A model generated the notes under the pieces. That model searched no databases, had not been told where the DNA came from, and was given only the letters and a program-made list of their open reading frames with translations. Source: Vibrio sp. 05-20-BW147 (GTDB lineage Bacteria; Pseudomonadota; Gammaproteobacteria; Enterobacterales; Vibrionaceae). From it: a stretch of 64,000 bases of DNA. The DNA is taken from NCBI RefSeq assembly GCF_013369385.1, contig NZ_SZTO01000017.1, positions 1 to 64,000 of the forward strand. Reading direction: 5' to 3'. Positions 18,589 through 27,789 of the stretch are shown piece after piece (the stretch's first letter is position 1; each line of letters starts with the position of its first letter). The position numbers and the translations under genes were made by a program.

Positions 18589-19399
18589 ACCATTTCATAT
18601 GGACCACGACGGGAGTAAGACGATGTTTCAGCATGGGTATTTTACTTAGCCAACGCTGCCATGTTTTCCAACGTGCACAGAAACGATCGAAGGGAGAAAA
18701 CACTTTGACCCATTGTGCCCAAGGGAGCCACTGCAAAACTTGTTCTGCCGGCACCGCCATGGCATGCGCATAACGATCAGAGCCCAATTTCTGCCCCAGG
18801 CTACTGTCGGTTAAGTCTCCCGCCAATACCATGCACACCTGCGCAGACACAAAGCGTCGCCCAAGCAGTTGCACAAAGTTGGCAACCTGAGTCAATGGAC
18901 AATCGAGCAGCGCCAACTCACACACAATCAATACTGGTGTCTTGTCGTTGATCGCCAGTTGCTCTAAGCAAGAAAGGTCATCGACGCTGCCATGCTGTTG
19001 CTGGTAGCGTTCGTTCTTGTGGAATAATCGCTGACGCCAGAGCAAGTTTTCCGTAACATCCAACTCCACCCAATGGCATCGACCATTATCAAGACGATAA
19101 AAGCGCGTATCGAGACCAGCACCAACGTTAATAATCCACCCTTCTGGGTGCTGCTGTAAAAACTGCGAGACTTGTTGATCGCACTGCTGCGCTAAGGTCG
19201 CGTGTAACAGCTGTTTTTGCGCTACATCGCCAGATAAACACTCAGGCGCAAGCTGGCAACTTAAACAGGCTTTTGCGGCAATCGGGTCATAGATTAACCC
19301 TCCGTCGACCAAGCTTTCTCGGCTACGAAGCCACAATGGCTGCAACAATCTTGCTGGTACCGGATATCCCTTTTCCGATGACTGTTTGATTGAAGACAT
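18587..19399 (-). CDS. Class I SAM methyltransferase, leucine carboxyl methyltransferase-like (COG3315)
   Basis: About 270 residues. Family signatures are RESLVDGGLIYDPIAAKAC near the N-terminus and the SAM-binding segment NVGAGLDTRFYRLDNG followed by WVELDV, as in the LCM/PPM1 family that bacteria often use on secondary metabolites. Four Cys cluster near residues 47-56 (CLSCQLAPEC), which is unusual. AAAGG precedes tandem GTG (19402) and ATG (19399) starts; the ATG is better spaced. The promoter region carries a strong Fur-like box, so iron-starvation control is likely. The substrate is unknown and no siderophore genes are visible nearby. Confidence 0.85.
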   Translation of the reverse strand: MSSIKQSSEKGYPVPARLLQPLWLRSRESLVDGGLIYDPIAAKACLSCQLAPECLSGDVAQKQLLHATLAQQCDQQVSQFLQQHPEGWIINVGAGLDTRFYRLDNGRCHWVELDVTENLLWRQRLFHKNERYQQQHGSVDDLSCLEQLAINDKTPVLIVCELALLDCPLTQVANFVQLLGRRFVSAQVCMVLAGDLTDSSLGQKLGSDRYAHAMAVPAEQVLQWLPWAQWVKVFSPFDRFCARWKTWQRWLSKIPMLKHRLTPVVVHMKW

Positions 19400-19435
19400 C
19401 ACGAGACCTTTCTCATCGTTCCATAAAAGAACTTA

Positions 19436-19464
19436 ATGATAATAAATCTCAATTGCAATTTCAA
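19436..19464 (-). promoter_or_regulatory. Promoter with overlapping Fur-like box for the methyltransferase
   Basis: On the minus strand TTGAAA (19459-19464), a 17-base spacer and TATCAT (19436-19441) form a good promoter. The 7-1-7 Fur pattern TGATAATNATTATCA is matched at 12 of 14 positions by TGATAATAAATCTCA (plus strand, 19437-19451), overlapping the -10 element. Fe-Fur bound here should repress. Confidence 0.75.
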
Positions 19465-19531
19465 TCCGTGCGATGCATCCTCACTGACGCCTTATTGAGA
19501 AACGATCGTCAAATGGGGCCGAGACAAAACA

Positions 19532-19559
19532 AATAAGCTCCGCAGGAACGGAGCTTATT
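19532..19559 (-). terminator. Terminator after lexA
   Basis: AATAAGCTCCG and CGGAGCTTATT are perfect inverted copies around a 6-base loop; the minus-strand tail is TTGTTTTG. Located 29 bases past the lexA stop. Confidence 0.85.
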
Positions 19560-19588
19560 GAGCATTGCTTTGCACATGGTTGGGCGTA

Positions 19589-20212
19589 TTACATCCAATC
19601 CGTATTGCGGATAATACCCACGGCAATGCCTTCAATGGTCAGCTGCTGGCTAGTGAGATCCACTTCGATAGGTGCAAACTCTTCATTTTCTGCATGGAGC
19701 AACACGGTTGAACCTTTACGTTCCAAACGTTTTACCGTTACATCATCTTCAACGCGCGCGACCACAACTTGCCCGTTGCGCACGTCTTGTGTTTTGTGTA
19801 CAGCCAACAAGTCACCATCCATAATGCCGATGTCTTTCATACTTTCGCCATGAACGCGCAAAAGAAAATCGGCTTGAGGTCGGAACATGCTCGGATCCAC
19901 TTGGTAGTGCATTTCCACATGCTCTTGCGCCAAGATCGGCTCCCCAGCCGCAACACGGCCAATCAGAGGTAAACCTGGCTCATCATTCGCCGCTTCCTCT
20001 TCGAGCAGAATACGGATCCCACGAGAGGCACCTGGGACAATTTCGATCACTTGCTTACGAGCAAGCGCTTTTAAATGTTCTTCTGCCGCGTTGGCAGAGC
20101 GAAAACCCAGCTCACGCGCAATTTCCGCACGAGTGGGTGGCATTCCAGTCACTTCGATCTTGCTTTTAATCAGATCGAAAACTTGTTGTTGGCGTGGCGT
20201 TAACGGCTTCAT
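19589..20212 (-). CDS. lexA: LexA repressor of the SOS response
   Basis: Represses DNA-damage genes; RecA-stimulated self-cleavage lifts repression. 207 residues. Winged helix-turn-helix at the N-terminus ([26 protein letters not shown]), Ala89-Gly90 cleavage site in RVAAGEP, Ser124 in HGESM and Lys161 in VTVKRLE as the catalytic pair. Two SOS boxes precede it, so it is autoregulated. In E. coli dgkA lies between plsB and lexA; it is absent here and lexA is directly divergent from plsB. Confidence 0.98.
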   Translation of the reverse strand: MKPLTPRQQQVFDLIKSKIEVTGMPPTRAEIARELGFRSANAAEEHLKALARKQVIEIVPGASRGIRILLEEEAANDEPGLPLIGRVAAGEPILAQEHVEMHYQVDPSMFRPQADFLLRVHGESMKDIGIMDGDLLAVHKTQDVRNGQVVVARVEDDVTVKRLERKGSTVLLHAENEEFAPIEVDLTSQQLTIEGIAVGIIRNTDWM

Positions 20213-20219
20213 AGGTCAC

Positions 20220-20235
20220 CTGTCTTTTTATACAG
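20220..20235 (-). promoter_or_regulatory. SOS box 1 of lexA
   Basis: CTGTCTTTTTATACAG: perfect CTGT-N8-ACAG arms, 8 bases before the lexA start codon. Confidence 0.92.
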
Positions 20236-20239
20236 TTAA

Positions 20240-20255
20240 CTGTGAGTATATCCAG
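20240..20255 (-). promoter_or_regulatory. SOS box 2 of lexA
   Basis: CTGTGAGTATATCCAG: CTG-N10-CAG core with one arm mismatch. Centre-to-centre spacing to box 1 is 20 bases, like the tandem boxes of E. coli lexA. Confidence 0.88.
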
Positions 20256-20404
20256 TAACTGTACAAATGGAAACCCAATTGATTGTTTTTTAATTTCTTC
20301 TCTCTTTTTGGCGAACATTTGTGTTTAAAACGCCGCTCTTGACCCACTCGGTTCAACGCAATTTAAGGAAATTCGTCTAATCCATACTCAATTAAGTTAA
20401 AAGG

Positions 20405-20420
20405 TTTGACCAGTTCTGGT
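20405..20420 (+). promoter_or_regulatory. Candidate plsB promoter element with overlapping palindrome
   Basis: TTGACC (20405-20410) could be a -35 for plsB, but a convincing -10 is not clear. The inverted repeat ACCAG-TT-CTGGT (20409-20420) overlaps it and looks like an operator; no regulator can be named. The gap 20256-20529 holds no gene. A weaker inverted repeat TTACTG/CAGTAA lies at 20461-20480. Confidence 0.4.
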
Positions 20421-20529
20421 ATCCTTGCCGCTTAAAAATTATCGCTCAGATTTATTCCTATTACTGGAATCATTCAGTAACAGAAATAAGTTTGGGTATG
20501 TTTGAATTCTATTGAGGCTGTGAACCTAT

Positions 20530-22959
20530 ATGTCTTCAGGACAATCATTTTCACATTCATTACTGAAGCTACCGCTGTCGGCGTTGGTGAAAGGCACTGC
20601 GATTCCTTCTAATCCAATCGACGATCACCACATCGATATTAATAAGCCCATTGTTTATGCCCTGCCTTTTCGCTCGGCCGTGGACCTATTAACGCTCCAA
20701 AAACACGCACTCGAGTTAGGATTACCTGATCCACTTTCTCCGCTTGAGATCCATGGCAAATCACTCAAACGTTATGTGTTTATCGCCTCTCGACCAACCT
20801 TGGTTCAAAGCGATAACGATGTACCAAGTGATTCGATTGCCCTTTTCTCCGATTTACTGGCGCTCCATGCGGAAGACAGCGAACTGGATGTTCAGGTAAT
20901 TCCTGCCACCGTATTGTGGGGACGTAAGCCGGGTAAAGAAGGCAACAATAAGCCTTACCTACAAGCGATGAATGGCCTGCAGAAAGCCAAAGCGGTGATC
21001 ACCGCCGGTCGTGATTGCCTTGTGCGCTTTAGCCCTGTGGTCTCACTGCGTTACATGGCGCAATCACACGGTACCGATAGCTCGATTGCCCACAAGTTGG
21101 CACGCGTAGCTCGCATTCACTTCTCACGTCAAAAACTGGCGGCTTCTGGCCCGGACTTGCCTTCGCGCCAAGTGCTGTTTGCGCGTTTGATGAAATCGCC
21201 AGCCATTGAGCAAGCGATTGAGGAAGAAGCAAAAAGCAAAAACATCTCGATGGAGAAAGCGCGTAAAGAAGCGCAAGACATCATGGATGAGATTGCAGCG
21301 GATTTCTCTTACTCATTGGTGAAACAAGGCGATCGCCTGCTGGGATGGCTTTGGAACAAGCTCTATCAGGGGCTTAACATCAACAATGCCGCAACGGTGC
21401 GCCGTCTAGCGCAAGATGGTCATGAGATTGTGTATGTGCCTTGCCATCGCAGTCACATGGACTACCTGCTGCTCTCTTACGTGCTTTATCACGAAGGGAT
21501 GGTGCCACCGCATATTGCCGCTGGCATAAACCTCAACTTCTTCCCAGCGGGTCCGATTTTCCGCCGCGGCGGGGCATTCTTTATTCGTCGTAGCTTCAAG
21601 GGCAATCGTCTTTATTCGACCATTTTCCGCGAATATTTGGCAGAGCTCTTTGCCAAAGGCTACTCGGTAGAATACTTCTCGGAAGGTGGCCGCTCGCGCA
21701 CGGGTCGTTTGCTGCCAGCCAAAACCGGCATGTTGGCGATGACCATTCAAGCCATGCTACGTGGGCTAAATCGCCCAGTCACCTTAGTACCGGTTTACAT
21801 TGGCTACGAGCACGTGATGGAAGTGGCAACCTACGCTAAAGAGTTGCGTGGTAAACGTAAAGAGAAAGAAAACGCCGGTCTTGTGCTGCGCACACTGCGC
21901 AAACTGCGTAACTTTGGCTTGGGTTATGTCAACTTTGGTGAGCCTATTCCGCTCAACCAATACCTCAACGAACATGCCCCTGAGTGGACCAAAGACATCG
22001 ACCCAATGGGCGCGAGCCGACCTCAATGGATCAATCCTGTGGTGAACCAGTTGGCGAATAAGATGATGACGCACATTAACGACGCCGCAGCAGCGAACGC
22101 GTTGACCTTGTGTGCCACCGCATTACTGGCATCACGTCAGCGGGCGCTTTCTAAAGATTCCCTAATCCATCAGATTGAGTGCTACTTACAGCTCTTGAAG
22201 AATGTGCCGTACTCTAAGACCTATACCGTGCCTTCTGAAAGCGCGGAAGCTCTGGTAGAACACGCGATTTCATTGGATAAGTTTGTCATCGAAACCGACA
22301 CCATGGGCGACATCATTTCGCTCGATCGTAATCAGTCGATCTTGATGACCTACTACCGCAACAACATCATCCACTTGTTCGCACTGCCATCGCTGATTGC
22401 ACAGATGATCATTCGTCAGGAAAATCTAACCGTGGGCCAAATCCAGCAGCAAGTGGCGGAGATTTACCCATTCCTGAAAGCGGAACTGTTCTTGAGCCAC
22501 AAAGAAGAAGAGCTTGATGAACTGGTTGTGAAAGTGCTAAACGAGTTGGTATCGCAGGATCTGATCAGCCTGAAAGAAGATAAGGTTGCGAAAAATCAAG
22601 CGAATACCCTCACGCTTGTTTTGCTCGGTCGTACCATCTCTGAAACACTTCAGCGCTACTCGATTGCCTTCAATCTGCTGGTCTCCAATCCTGAATTGGC
22701 TAAAGCGGATTTGGAACAAAAGAGCCAAGACATCGCTCAGCGTTTGACTCGCTTACACGGTATCAATGCGCCGGAGTACTTCGACAAAGGTGTGTTCGCC
22801 TCTCTGTTTAGCACGTTAAAACAGCAAGGCTACCTTGATAGTGACGGCAACTGCGACAGTGAGAAAACCGCACAATTTGCTACTTTACTCTACGCCTTAC
22901 TCTACCCGGAAGTGAAGCTCACGATTGAAGAGAGTGTCTTCCAGCTCAAATCGGCGTAA
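20530..22959 (+). CDS. plsB: Glycerol-3-phosphate acyltransferase
   Basis: Inner-membrane enzyme that puts the first acyl chain on glycerol-3-phosphate in phospholipid synthesis. 809 residues, close to E. coli PlsB (807). The acyltransferase blocks are present in order: [14 protein letters not shown] (HX4D, block I), [12 protein letters not shown] (block II), [19 protein letters not shown] (block III) and [13 protein letters not shown] (block IV). Flanked by divergent lexA and convergent ubiA, as in enterobacteria except for missing dgkA. The ribosome binding site is weak. Confidence 0.97.
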   Translation: MSSGQSFSHSLLKLPLSALVKGTAIPSNPIDDHHIDINKPIVYALPFRSAVDLLTLQKHALELGLPDPLSPLEIHGKSLKRYVFIASRPTLVQSDNDVPSDSIALFSDLLALHAEDSELDVQVIPATVLWGRKPGKEGNNKPYLQAMNGLQKAKAVITAGRDCLVRFSPVVSLRYMAQSHGTDSSIAHKLARVARIHFSRQKLAASGPDLPSRQVLFARLMKSPAIEQAIEEEAKSKNISMEKARKEAQDIMDEIAADFSYSLVKQGDRLLGWLWNKLYQGLNINNAATVRRLAQDGHEIVYVPCHRSHMDYLLLSYVLYHEGMVPPHIAAGINLNFFPAGPIFRRGGAFFIRRSFKGNRLYSTIFREYLAELFAKGYSVEYFSEGGRSRTGRLLPAKTGMLAMTIQAMLRGLNRPVTLVPVYIGYEHVMEVATYAKELRGKRKEKENAGLVLRTLRKLRNFGLGYVNFGEPIPLNQYLNEHAPEWTKDIDPMGASRPQWINPVVNQLANKMMTHINDAAAANALTLCATALLASRQRALSKDSLIHQIECYLQLLKNVPYSKTYTVPSESAEALVEHAISLDKFVIETDTMGDIISLDRNQSILMTYYRNNIIHLFALPSLIAQMIIRQENLTVGQIQQQVAEIYPFLKAELFLSHKEEELDELVVKVLNELVSQDLISLKEDKVAKNQANTLTLVLLGRTISETLQRYSIAFNLLVSNPELAKADLEQKSQDIAQRLTRLHGINAPEYFDKGVFASLFSTLKQQGYLDSDGNCDSEKTAQFATLLYALLYPEVKLTIEESVFQLKSA

Positions 22960-22976
22960 GCCAGCATTAAATACAA

Positions 22977-23010
22977 CAAAGGCATCCCGTGGATGCCTTT
23001 GTTTTTCTTT
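22977..23010 (+). terminator. Terminator after plsB
   Basis: CAAAGGCATCC-CGT-GGATGCCTTTG followed by TTTTTCTTTTTC: strong stem with long T-tail. Confidence 0.93.
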
Positions 23011-23046
23011 TTCTGTGCAACGAGCGCCAAGTAAACTCAGTGTGGT

Positions 23047-23901
23047 CTACCAAAACGCGACAAATAACCCGAGCGCCAGCACCATCCCGACATAGTTATT
23101 ATTGAGAAACGCTTGGAAACACAACTCTCGCTGACGATGACGGATCAAATGCTGCTGATATACAAACAGCGCACCAGCGGCCAGCACACTCCAATAAAAA
23201 CTTTGCCCCAATTGGTAATGCAAGCCAAGCCAAACCAGCATCACTAGCGTTAGCAATTGCAACAGGCCGATGATTAACTTGTCGTGGCGGCCAAACAAAA
23301 TAGCGGTCGATTTAACACCGATGTGAATGTCATCATCGCGATCAACCATCGCATATTGGGTATCGTACGCAATGGTCCATAACGCATTAATTGCAAACAC
23401 AAACCACACCACCCAAGGCAACTCATTGGCCTGCGCGGCCCACGCCATCGGGATTGCCCAGCTAAACGCTAAGCCAAGAAACAACTGCGGCAGATGGGTA
23501 TAACGCTTCATAAATGGGTAAATGAACGCCAACACGATACCGGCAAATGAGAGCTGGATAGTGAGTGGGTTCATGGTCAACACCAACAAAAACGAGCTGA
23601 TCCCTAACAGCAAAAACAGAATGACCGCTTCTTTCGCCGTCACGCGACCTGAAGGCAGAGGTCGCTGCTGAGTACGCTTAACATGACCATCCACTTTACG
23701 ATCGGCAAAGTCATTGATCACGCAACCGGCACTGCGCATCAACACCACGCCCAACACAAAGACCAGCAAAACATGCCAATCGGGAGTCCCTTCCGCAGCA
23801 ATAATCAACGCCCACAAGGTTGGCCAAAGCAGCAGTAACGTGCCAATTGGTCGGTCCATCCTCATCAGTTGCCAATAGGCCTTGGCCTTTTCTACTGACA
23901 T
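23047..23901 (-). CDS. ubiA: 4-hydroxybenzoate octaprenyltransferase
   Basis: Membrane prenyltransferase that attaches the octaprenyl tail to 4-hydroxybenzoate, the second committed step of ubiquinone synthesis. 284 residues with about eight to nine membrane segments. Two Asp-rich Mg-diphosphate sites are clear: [23 protein letters not shown] and [10 protein letters not shown]. The start codon follows the ubiC stop with no gap, so the two are co-translated. Confidence 0.97.
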   Translation of the reverse strand: MSVEKAKAYWQLMRMDRPIGTLLLLWPTLWALIIAAEGTPDWHVLLVFVLGVVLMRSAGCVINDFADRKVDGHVKRTQQRPLPSGRVTAKEAVILFLLLGISSFLLVLTMNPLTIQLSFAGIVLAFIYPFMKRYTHLPQLFLGLAFSWAIPMAWAAQANELPWVVWFVFAINALWTIAYDTQYAMVDRDDDIHIGVKSTAILFGRHDKLIIGLLQLLTLVMLVWLGLHYQLGQSFYWSVLAAGALFVYQQHLIRHRQRELCFQAFLNNNYVGMVLALGLFVAFW

Positions 23902-24441
23902 TTACACACTCTCCCTGGAGTAAATCGGTGCATCAGGTAAAAACAGTTCTGCCACTAACATCGGTTTGTGGTTCATCCATAAACGAGAACGTCTGGCGAG
24001 TAAACGCCCTTGTGGCGTTTCAATCCAAGCCACTTGCAATGCGTCACGCTCAACTTGCTCTGCACTAAACACGGTGAGACCCAAAGGAATATCACCCAGC
24101 GAGGCTAAGTCGTAAGGCTGATCAGCTAAGGTGGTTTCAGGGATCAACGTTCTCCCCAACACCCACGGAGTTTGATCACCGGATAGTACTACCTCTCGGA
24201 TCAAGTAAATCTCAGGGGATAATCCCTGAGTCTCTTGCCTTGTTAATTGGCCTACACCACTTTTTTCATTGCGCATCAACTCAACGGTCAGATGTTGGCA
24301 ATGGCGCGCCAAACGGCGAGACAAGGAGCCTTGCTCCAGTAACCAGTGCTTAGCAAAGTCACTAGAAAAGTGAAAATCTTCAGGATTTTGCCATTTTGCT
24401 TCTATTAACAAAGCAAGATAGAGCGAGTTTGGCTGATTCAT
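23902..24441 (-). CDS. ubiC: Chorismate pyruvate-lyase
   Basis: Splits chorismate into 4-hydroxybenzoate and pyruvate to feed UbiA. 179 residues from the ATG at 24441; an in-frame TTG at 24453 would add four. Recognised from LIREVVLSGDQTPWVLGRT (substrate-binding Arg and Gly), PLG and the C-terminal RRSRLW...LLVAELFLP-type end (Glu near the C-terminus). First gene of the ubiC-ubiA pair and divergent from a FliL-like gene. Confidence 0.93.
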   Translation of the reverse strand: MNQPNSLYLALLIEAKWQNPEDFHFSSDFAKHWLLEQGSLSRRLARHCQHLTVELMRNEKSGVGQLTRQETQGLSPEIYLIREVVLSGDQTPWVLGRTLIPETTLADQPYDLASLGDIPLGLTVFSAEQVERDALQVAWIETPQGRLLARRSRLWMNHKPMLVAELFLPDAPIYSRESV

Positions 24442-24613
24442 ACTAGTATTCAATTAGTAGCTTTTAGTCGCGTTGTGCGTACAATAAAGCGTCACTTTAC
24501 GGTAATGAGCCACCGTAAAGATTGTAATAACTTATAGTGACATTTGGACCGCCTATTGTAACAAGACAAACGCGTTTCGAGTATCGTGATCAGAAGAAAG
24601 AAAAGTCAGAAAT

Positions 24614-25024
24614 ATGTACAAACGTTATATAGCCCAAATAATTATCGCCTTCAGCTTGCTCTTTTCTTTACCTTTGCATGCCGAAGAAGAACAGACTGGC
24701 CCTCAACTTGCGTATTTCACCCTTGAGCCAGACCTCACCACCAACTTTTATACCAAAGGCAAGAAACTGGGTTACATCCAAGTGCGCATCGACATCATGG
24801 TCATGAGCAATGCGGATTTGGCGTTGGTCGAACACCATCAGCCGCTGATCAGAGACGCTGTGGTTGAGTTGCTGGGGCAGCAAAGTGAAGACACAGTGAA
24901 ATCACTGGCTGGGCGTGAAGATTTGCGTAAGCATTTGGTCGAAAAACTCAATGAGATCTTATTGCCAGAAACGGGCAAAACCGTCATTGCTGACCTGCTG
25001 TTTACCAAATACCTCTATCAGTAG
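24614..25024 (+). CDS. FliL-like periplasmic protein
   Basis: 136 residues with a cleavable-looking signal peptide (residues 1-23, ending LHAEE) and a FliL-type domain: YFTLEPDLTTNF, GYIQVRIDIMV, LRKHLVEKLNEIL and the C-terminal DLLFTKYLYQ. True FliL is anchored at the flagellar stator ring and lies in flagellar operons; this copy is alone next to ubiC. It may influence stators or have a separate role. The two are not distinguishable from sequence. Confidence 0.82.
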   Translation: MYKRYIAQIIIAFSLLFSLPLHAEEEQTGPQLAYFTLEPDLTTNFYTKGKKLGYIQVRIDIMVMSNADLALVEHHQPLIRDAVVELLGQQSEDTVKSLAGREDLRKHLVEKLNEILLPETGKTVIADLLFTKYLYQ

Positions 25025-25063
25025 CATGTTCAGCTCGGCTGATTCTATTTATGTTATAAAACA

Positions 25064-25086
25064 AAAAGCGGCCTAGGCCGCATTTT
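25064..25086. terminator. Bidirectional terminator between the FliL-like gene and glpG
   Basis: GCGGCCTAGGCCGC (25068-25081) is a perfect palindrome flanked by AAAAA on the left and TTTT on the right. It overlaps the last codons of glpG. Confidence 0.75.
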
Positions 25087-25915
25087 GATGTTTTTGCTTG
25101 GTGGAATCCAGATAGGCCAGCCCCATGCCAGACAACAAACCCACGAGATGAGCAGTATTGGCAATCGCCATAAAGGGTTGAACGTAACCAAGAATGAGCC
25201 ATACCAGCATAAAAGCGACCACGGGCCTAGGCACTGACAAGCCGAGATGAGGCACGCGATAACCTAAAATCCAAGCGTAACCGAGCAAGGCATAAACCAC
25301 GCCAGATAAACCACCAAAATTGGCCCCTTCAACCCAAAACTGACCAGCGCCAGAGAGTGCGGCCGAAATGACAAAGATTTGCAGTAGTTTACCGCTACCC
25401 AATCTCTGTTCAATGTCGCCACCAAACTGCCACCACCACAGTAAGTTAAACACAATGTGGGTCACCGAGAAGTGCAGCAGTGCATGGCTCACCCAACGCC
25501 ATAATTGCCATTGTTGTGCTGCTTCTGCCGGAAAATGCATCGCGCTTAAAAGCGTGCTTTCCCAACCAAACATCATGAGCACATAAACCGCCACACAGGC
25601 GACCATCACCGCCATGGTGACTGGCCCCGCTTTCGCTTTCACCATCGCCAGTAAACTGGGGCTTCGGTAACTGAACTGAGTTTTGCGCGTTTCCGCCATA
25701 TCCCAAGATGCCGCGCTGTATTTACTGTCACCAGGATTCGCTAAAAACTGTTTGAGCTCGGCTTCGGTTTCAACCCAATGCTGATCGTCCATCAGCCATA
25801 AGGCAAACTGCCCTTCACCTTCAGGCATCATTCGCAAATCAATTTGTCGAGACGCCATGTAGTCGATAAAAGCCTGCGCCATCCTTGGATTGTTCAACAC
25901 AATAAGACGCTGCAT
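25073..25915 (-). CDS. glpG: Rhomboid intramembrane serine protease
   Basis: 280 residues. An N-terminal cytosolic domain (1-85) precedes six membrane segments. Catalytic Ser204 lies in GGLSGVVYALLGY, His256 in ANTAHLVGLLSG; the structural His pair is in SHALLHFSVTHIVFN. Cleaves membrane proteins within the lipid bilayer. Followed upstream by glpE as in E. coli glpEG, but glpR is not present. Confidence 0.96.
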   Translation of the reverse strand: MQRLIVLNNPRMAQAFIDYMASRQIDLRMMPEGEGQFALWLMDDQHWVETEAELKQFLANPGDSKYSAASWDMAETRKTQFSYRSPSLLAMVKAKAGPVTMAVMVACVAVYVLMMFGWESTLLSAMHFPAEAAQQWQLWRWVSHALLHFSVTHIVFNLLWWWQFGGDIEQRLGSGKLLQIFVISAALSGAGQFWVEGANFGGLSGVVYALLGYAWILGYRVPHLGLSVPRPVVAFMLVWLILGYVQPFMAIANTAHLVGLLSGMGLAYLDSTKQKHQNAA

Positions 25916-25999
25916 AGAGGAACCTCAGTTAGACGAAAAATCGAACCTCATTCTTCCACATCAAAGGCCGTTAGGCAAAAGCCCTTCTTTCTAAAGGGA

Positions 26000-26320
26000 T
26001 CAGCTTGCTTCAACGGGCAAACTGGCACGATGCCAAGCTTCAAAACCACCATCGACACTGTACACCTCTTCAAAACCTTGATTGACTAGGTACTGAGCCG
26101 CCCCTTGACTGCTGATGCCGTGGTAACACATCACCAAAACAGGCTGTTCAAACTCCACCTGCTGCATGAAATTTACGATCGAATCGTTGGTTAGATGAAA
26201 GGCCGATTGGGCATGCGCCACAGCAAAAGATTGTGGGTCACGAATATCCACCAAACGTGCTTCTCCACGGCTGATGAGCGCGTGCGCGCCTTGTACATCA
26301 ATATGCTTGAACTGTTCCAT
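26000..26320 (-). CDS. glpE: Thiosulfate sulfurtransferase (single-domain rhodanese)
   Basis: 106 residues from the ATG at 26320, which aligns with the E. coli start; the longer open frame upstream is not homologous. Rhodanese features are [14 protein letters not shown], the catalytic Cys65 in [15 protein letters not shown] and [11 protein letters not shown]. Transfers sulfane sulfur from thiosulfate to cyanide or thioredoxin. In one group with glpG (gap of 84 bases). Confidence 0.94.
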   Translation of the reverse strand: MEQFKHIDVQGAHALISRGEARLVDIRDPQSFAVAHAQSAFHLTNDSIVNFMQQVEFEQPVLVMCYHGISSQGAAQYLVNQGFEEVYSVDGGFEAWHRASLPVEAS

Positions 26321-26418
26321 ATACTTTCTCATTTTCGTTATTTTGTTCTGCTGGGATTGTAACCTATCCAGAGCCAAACTTAGACACACAGTTCTTCTGG
26401 TCTTTGACAGGCGTACAT

Positions 26419-26617
26419 TTATCCATCATCTGTGGATAAATCTGTGGATTGCGTTGATAAAGTGTTTTGTGTCATTTTGATCCACTACATGTAGTAAGGA
26501 TCTTGATCTTTCTGTGTGTAGTTTTATAACTATCCCCAAACGAAATTCCTCTTCAAGCCCTGATTTCATCCAGCTTTCGAACAGTTGATAAATAATTACT
26601 TCACAGAGTTATTCACA
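26419..26617. promoter_or_regulatory. Cluster of DnaA-box-like nonamers upstream of glpE
   Basis: The 435-base gap between glpE and rpoH contains TTATCCATC (26419-26427), TGTGGATAA (26431-26439, a perfect inverse TTATCCACA), TGTGGATTG (26443-26451) and TTATTCACA (26609-26617). The first three are within 33 bases. This is the only structure I see there apart from the rpoH terminator. No coding region is supported. Confidence 0.55.
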
Positions 26618-26696
26618 GGCTTGGCATCATTTCGTGATCATTTTCGTCACTCGATTTCGATCAAAAACACTCGCCATGATGTTGTGACAGGCAACA

Positions 26697-26727
26697 AAAA
26701 AGCCGAGATCATTGATCTCGGCTTTTG
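26697..26727 (-). terminator. Terminator after rpoH
   Basis: AGCCGAGATC-AT-TGATCTCGGCT stem with A/T-runs on both sides; T-rich tail on the minus strand. Located 29 bases past the rpoH stop. Confidence 0.93.
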
Positions 26728-26755
26728 CTGATTCTTAAGTGGTTTCGTAAGAGAA

Positions 26756-27613
26756 CTAAATCTCGCCGACGGCCATCTTCAGTTTCTTCATCGCGTTCTT
26801 TTCAAGCTGACGAATTCGCTCCGCAGAAACACCATACATTTCCGCGAGGTCTTGCAGCGTGGCTTTATCATCGTCCAACCAACGCGAGCGAACAATATGT
26901 TGGCTACGCTCATCAAGGCTAGCCAATGCCATCGCAAGGCGGTTATTGGTGTGAGCTTCCCAGTTTTGCGCTTCTAGGTTGTCCGCCACATCTGAAGATT
27001 TGTCTTCCAGATAAAGGACTGGTGCCGTTGATACCGAGCTAGAATCGTCTTCCTCATTTGGCAAATCAAAGGTCGAATCGACCGCCGCCAAACGCGATTC
27101 CATTTCTCGCACTTCTGCCGGTTCTACACCCAACTCACGAGCCACGGTTTCGACTTCACCATTGTTAAACCAACCAAGACGTTTTTTCGACTTACGTAGG
27201 TTGAAGAACAACTTACGCTGCGCTTTGGTGGTCGCGATCTTCACAATACGCCAGTTACGTAGTACGTACTCGTGAATTTCCGCTTTGATCCAGTGAACCG
27301 CAAAAGAAACTAGCCTCACCCCAACTTCTGGATTGAAGCGTTTTACCGCCTTCATGAGACCAATATTGCCTTCTTGTACTAAGTCAGCCATTGGCAAACC
27401 GTAGCCAGAATAACCGCGGGCAACGTGAACAACGAATCTCAGGTGAGAGAGAATCAGCCCTTTTGCCGCTTCAATTTCGCCTTTGTAGTGTAGACGTTCA
27501 GCTAGATCACGTTCTTCGTCTGCGGTCAGCATTGGGTAGCTGTTCACCGAGCGAATGTAGCCATCAAGGCTATCTTGCGTTACTAGTGCCATCGGATACG
27601 CTTGAGTTGTCAT
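26756..27613 (-). CDS. rpoH: RNA polymerase heat-shock sigma factor sigma-32
   Basis: 285 residues. Region 2 includes [38 protein letters not shown], the RpoH box reads [16 protein letters not shown], and the region 4 helix-turn-helix is [26 protein letters not shown]. Directs polymerase to chaperone and protease genes. It lies after ftsYEX as in E. coli and has its own upstream gap (27614-27789) for promoters. Any RNA thermometer was not folded. Confidence 0.98.
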   Translation of the reverse strand: MTTQAYPMALVTQDSLDGYIRSVNSYPMLTADEERDLAERLHYKGEIEAAKGLILSHLRFVVHVARGYSGYGLPMADLVQEGNIGLMKAVKRFNPEVGVRLVSFAVHWIKAEIHEYVLRNWRIVKIATTKAQRKLFFNLRKSKKRLGWFNNGEVETVARELGVEPAEVREMESRLAAVDSTFDLPNEEDDSSSVSTAPVLYLEDKSSDVADNLEAQNWEAHTNNRLAMALASLDERSQHIVRSRWLDDDKATLQDLAEMYGVSAERIRQLEKNAMKKLKMAVGEI

Positions 27614-27789
27614 TCAATTCCTCATCAATCTCTGATCTGGAGTTATACATTGCAAATTAGCGCCGTTATCTTGAACTGAAGATGAATCAGTTTCAAGCGG
27701 GGTTAGCAATTATCCATAAACAAATCGTCTATACAAGTCAATCAAATTTGATTCTTTGCGACGATTGCCTACTATAAGACCCGCATCAC

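Noticed and set aside
26636..26660. Possible CRP site near rpoH terminator (CGTGATCATTTTCGTCAC)
   Set aside because: Half sites are two bases too far apart for CRP.
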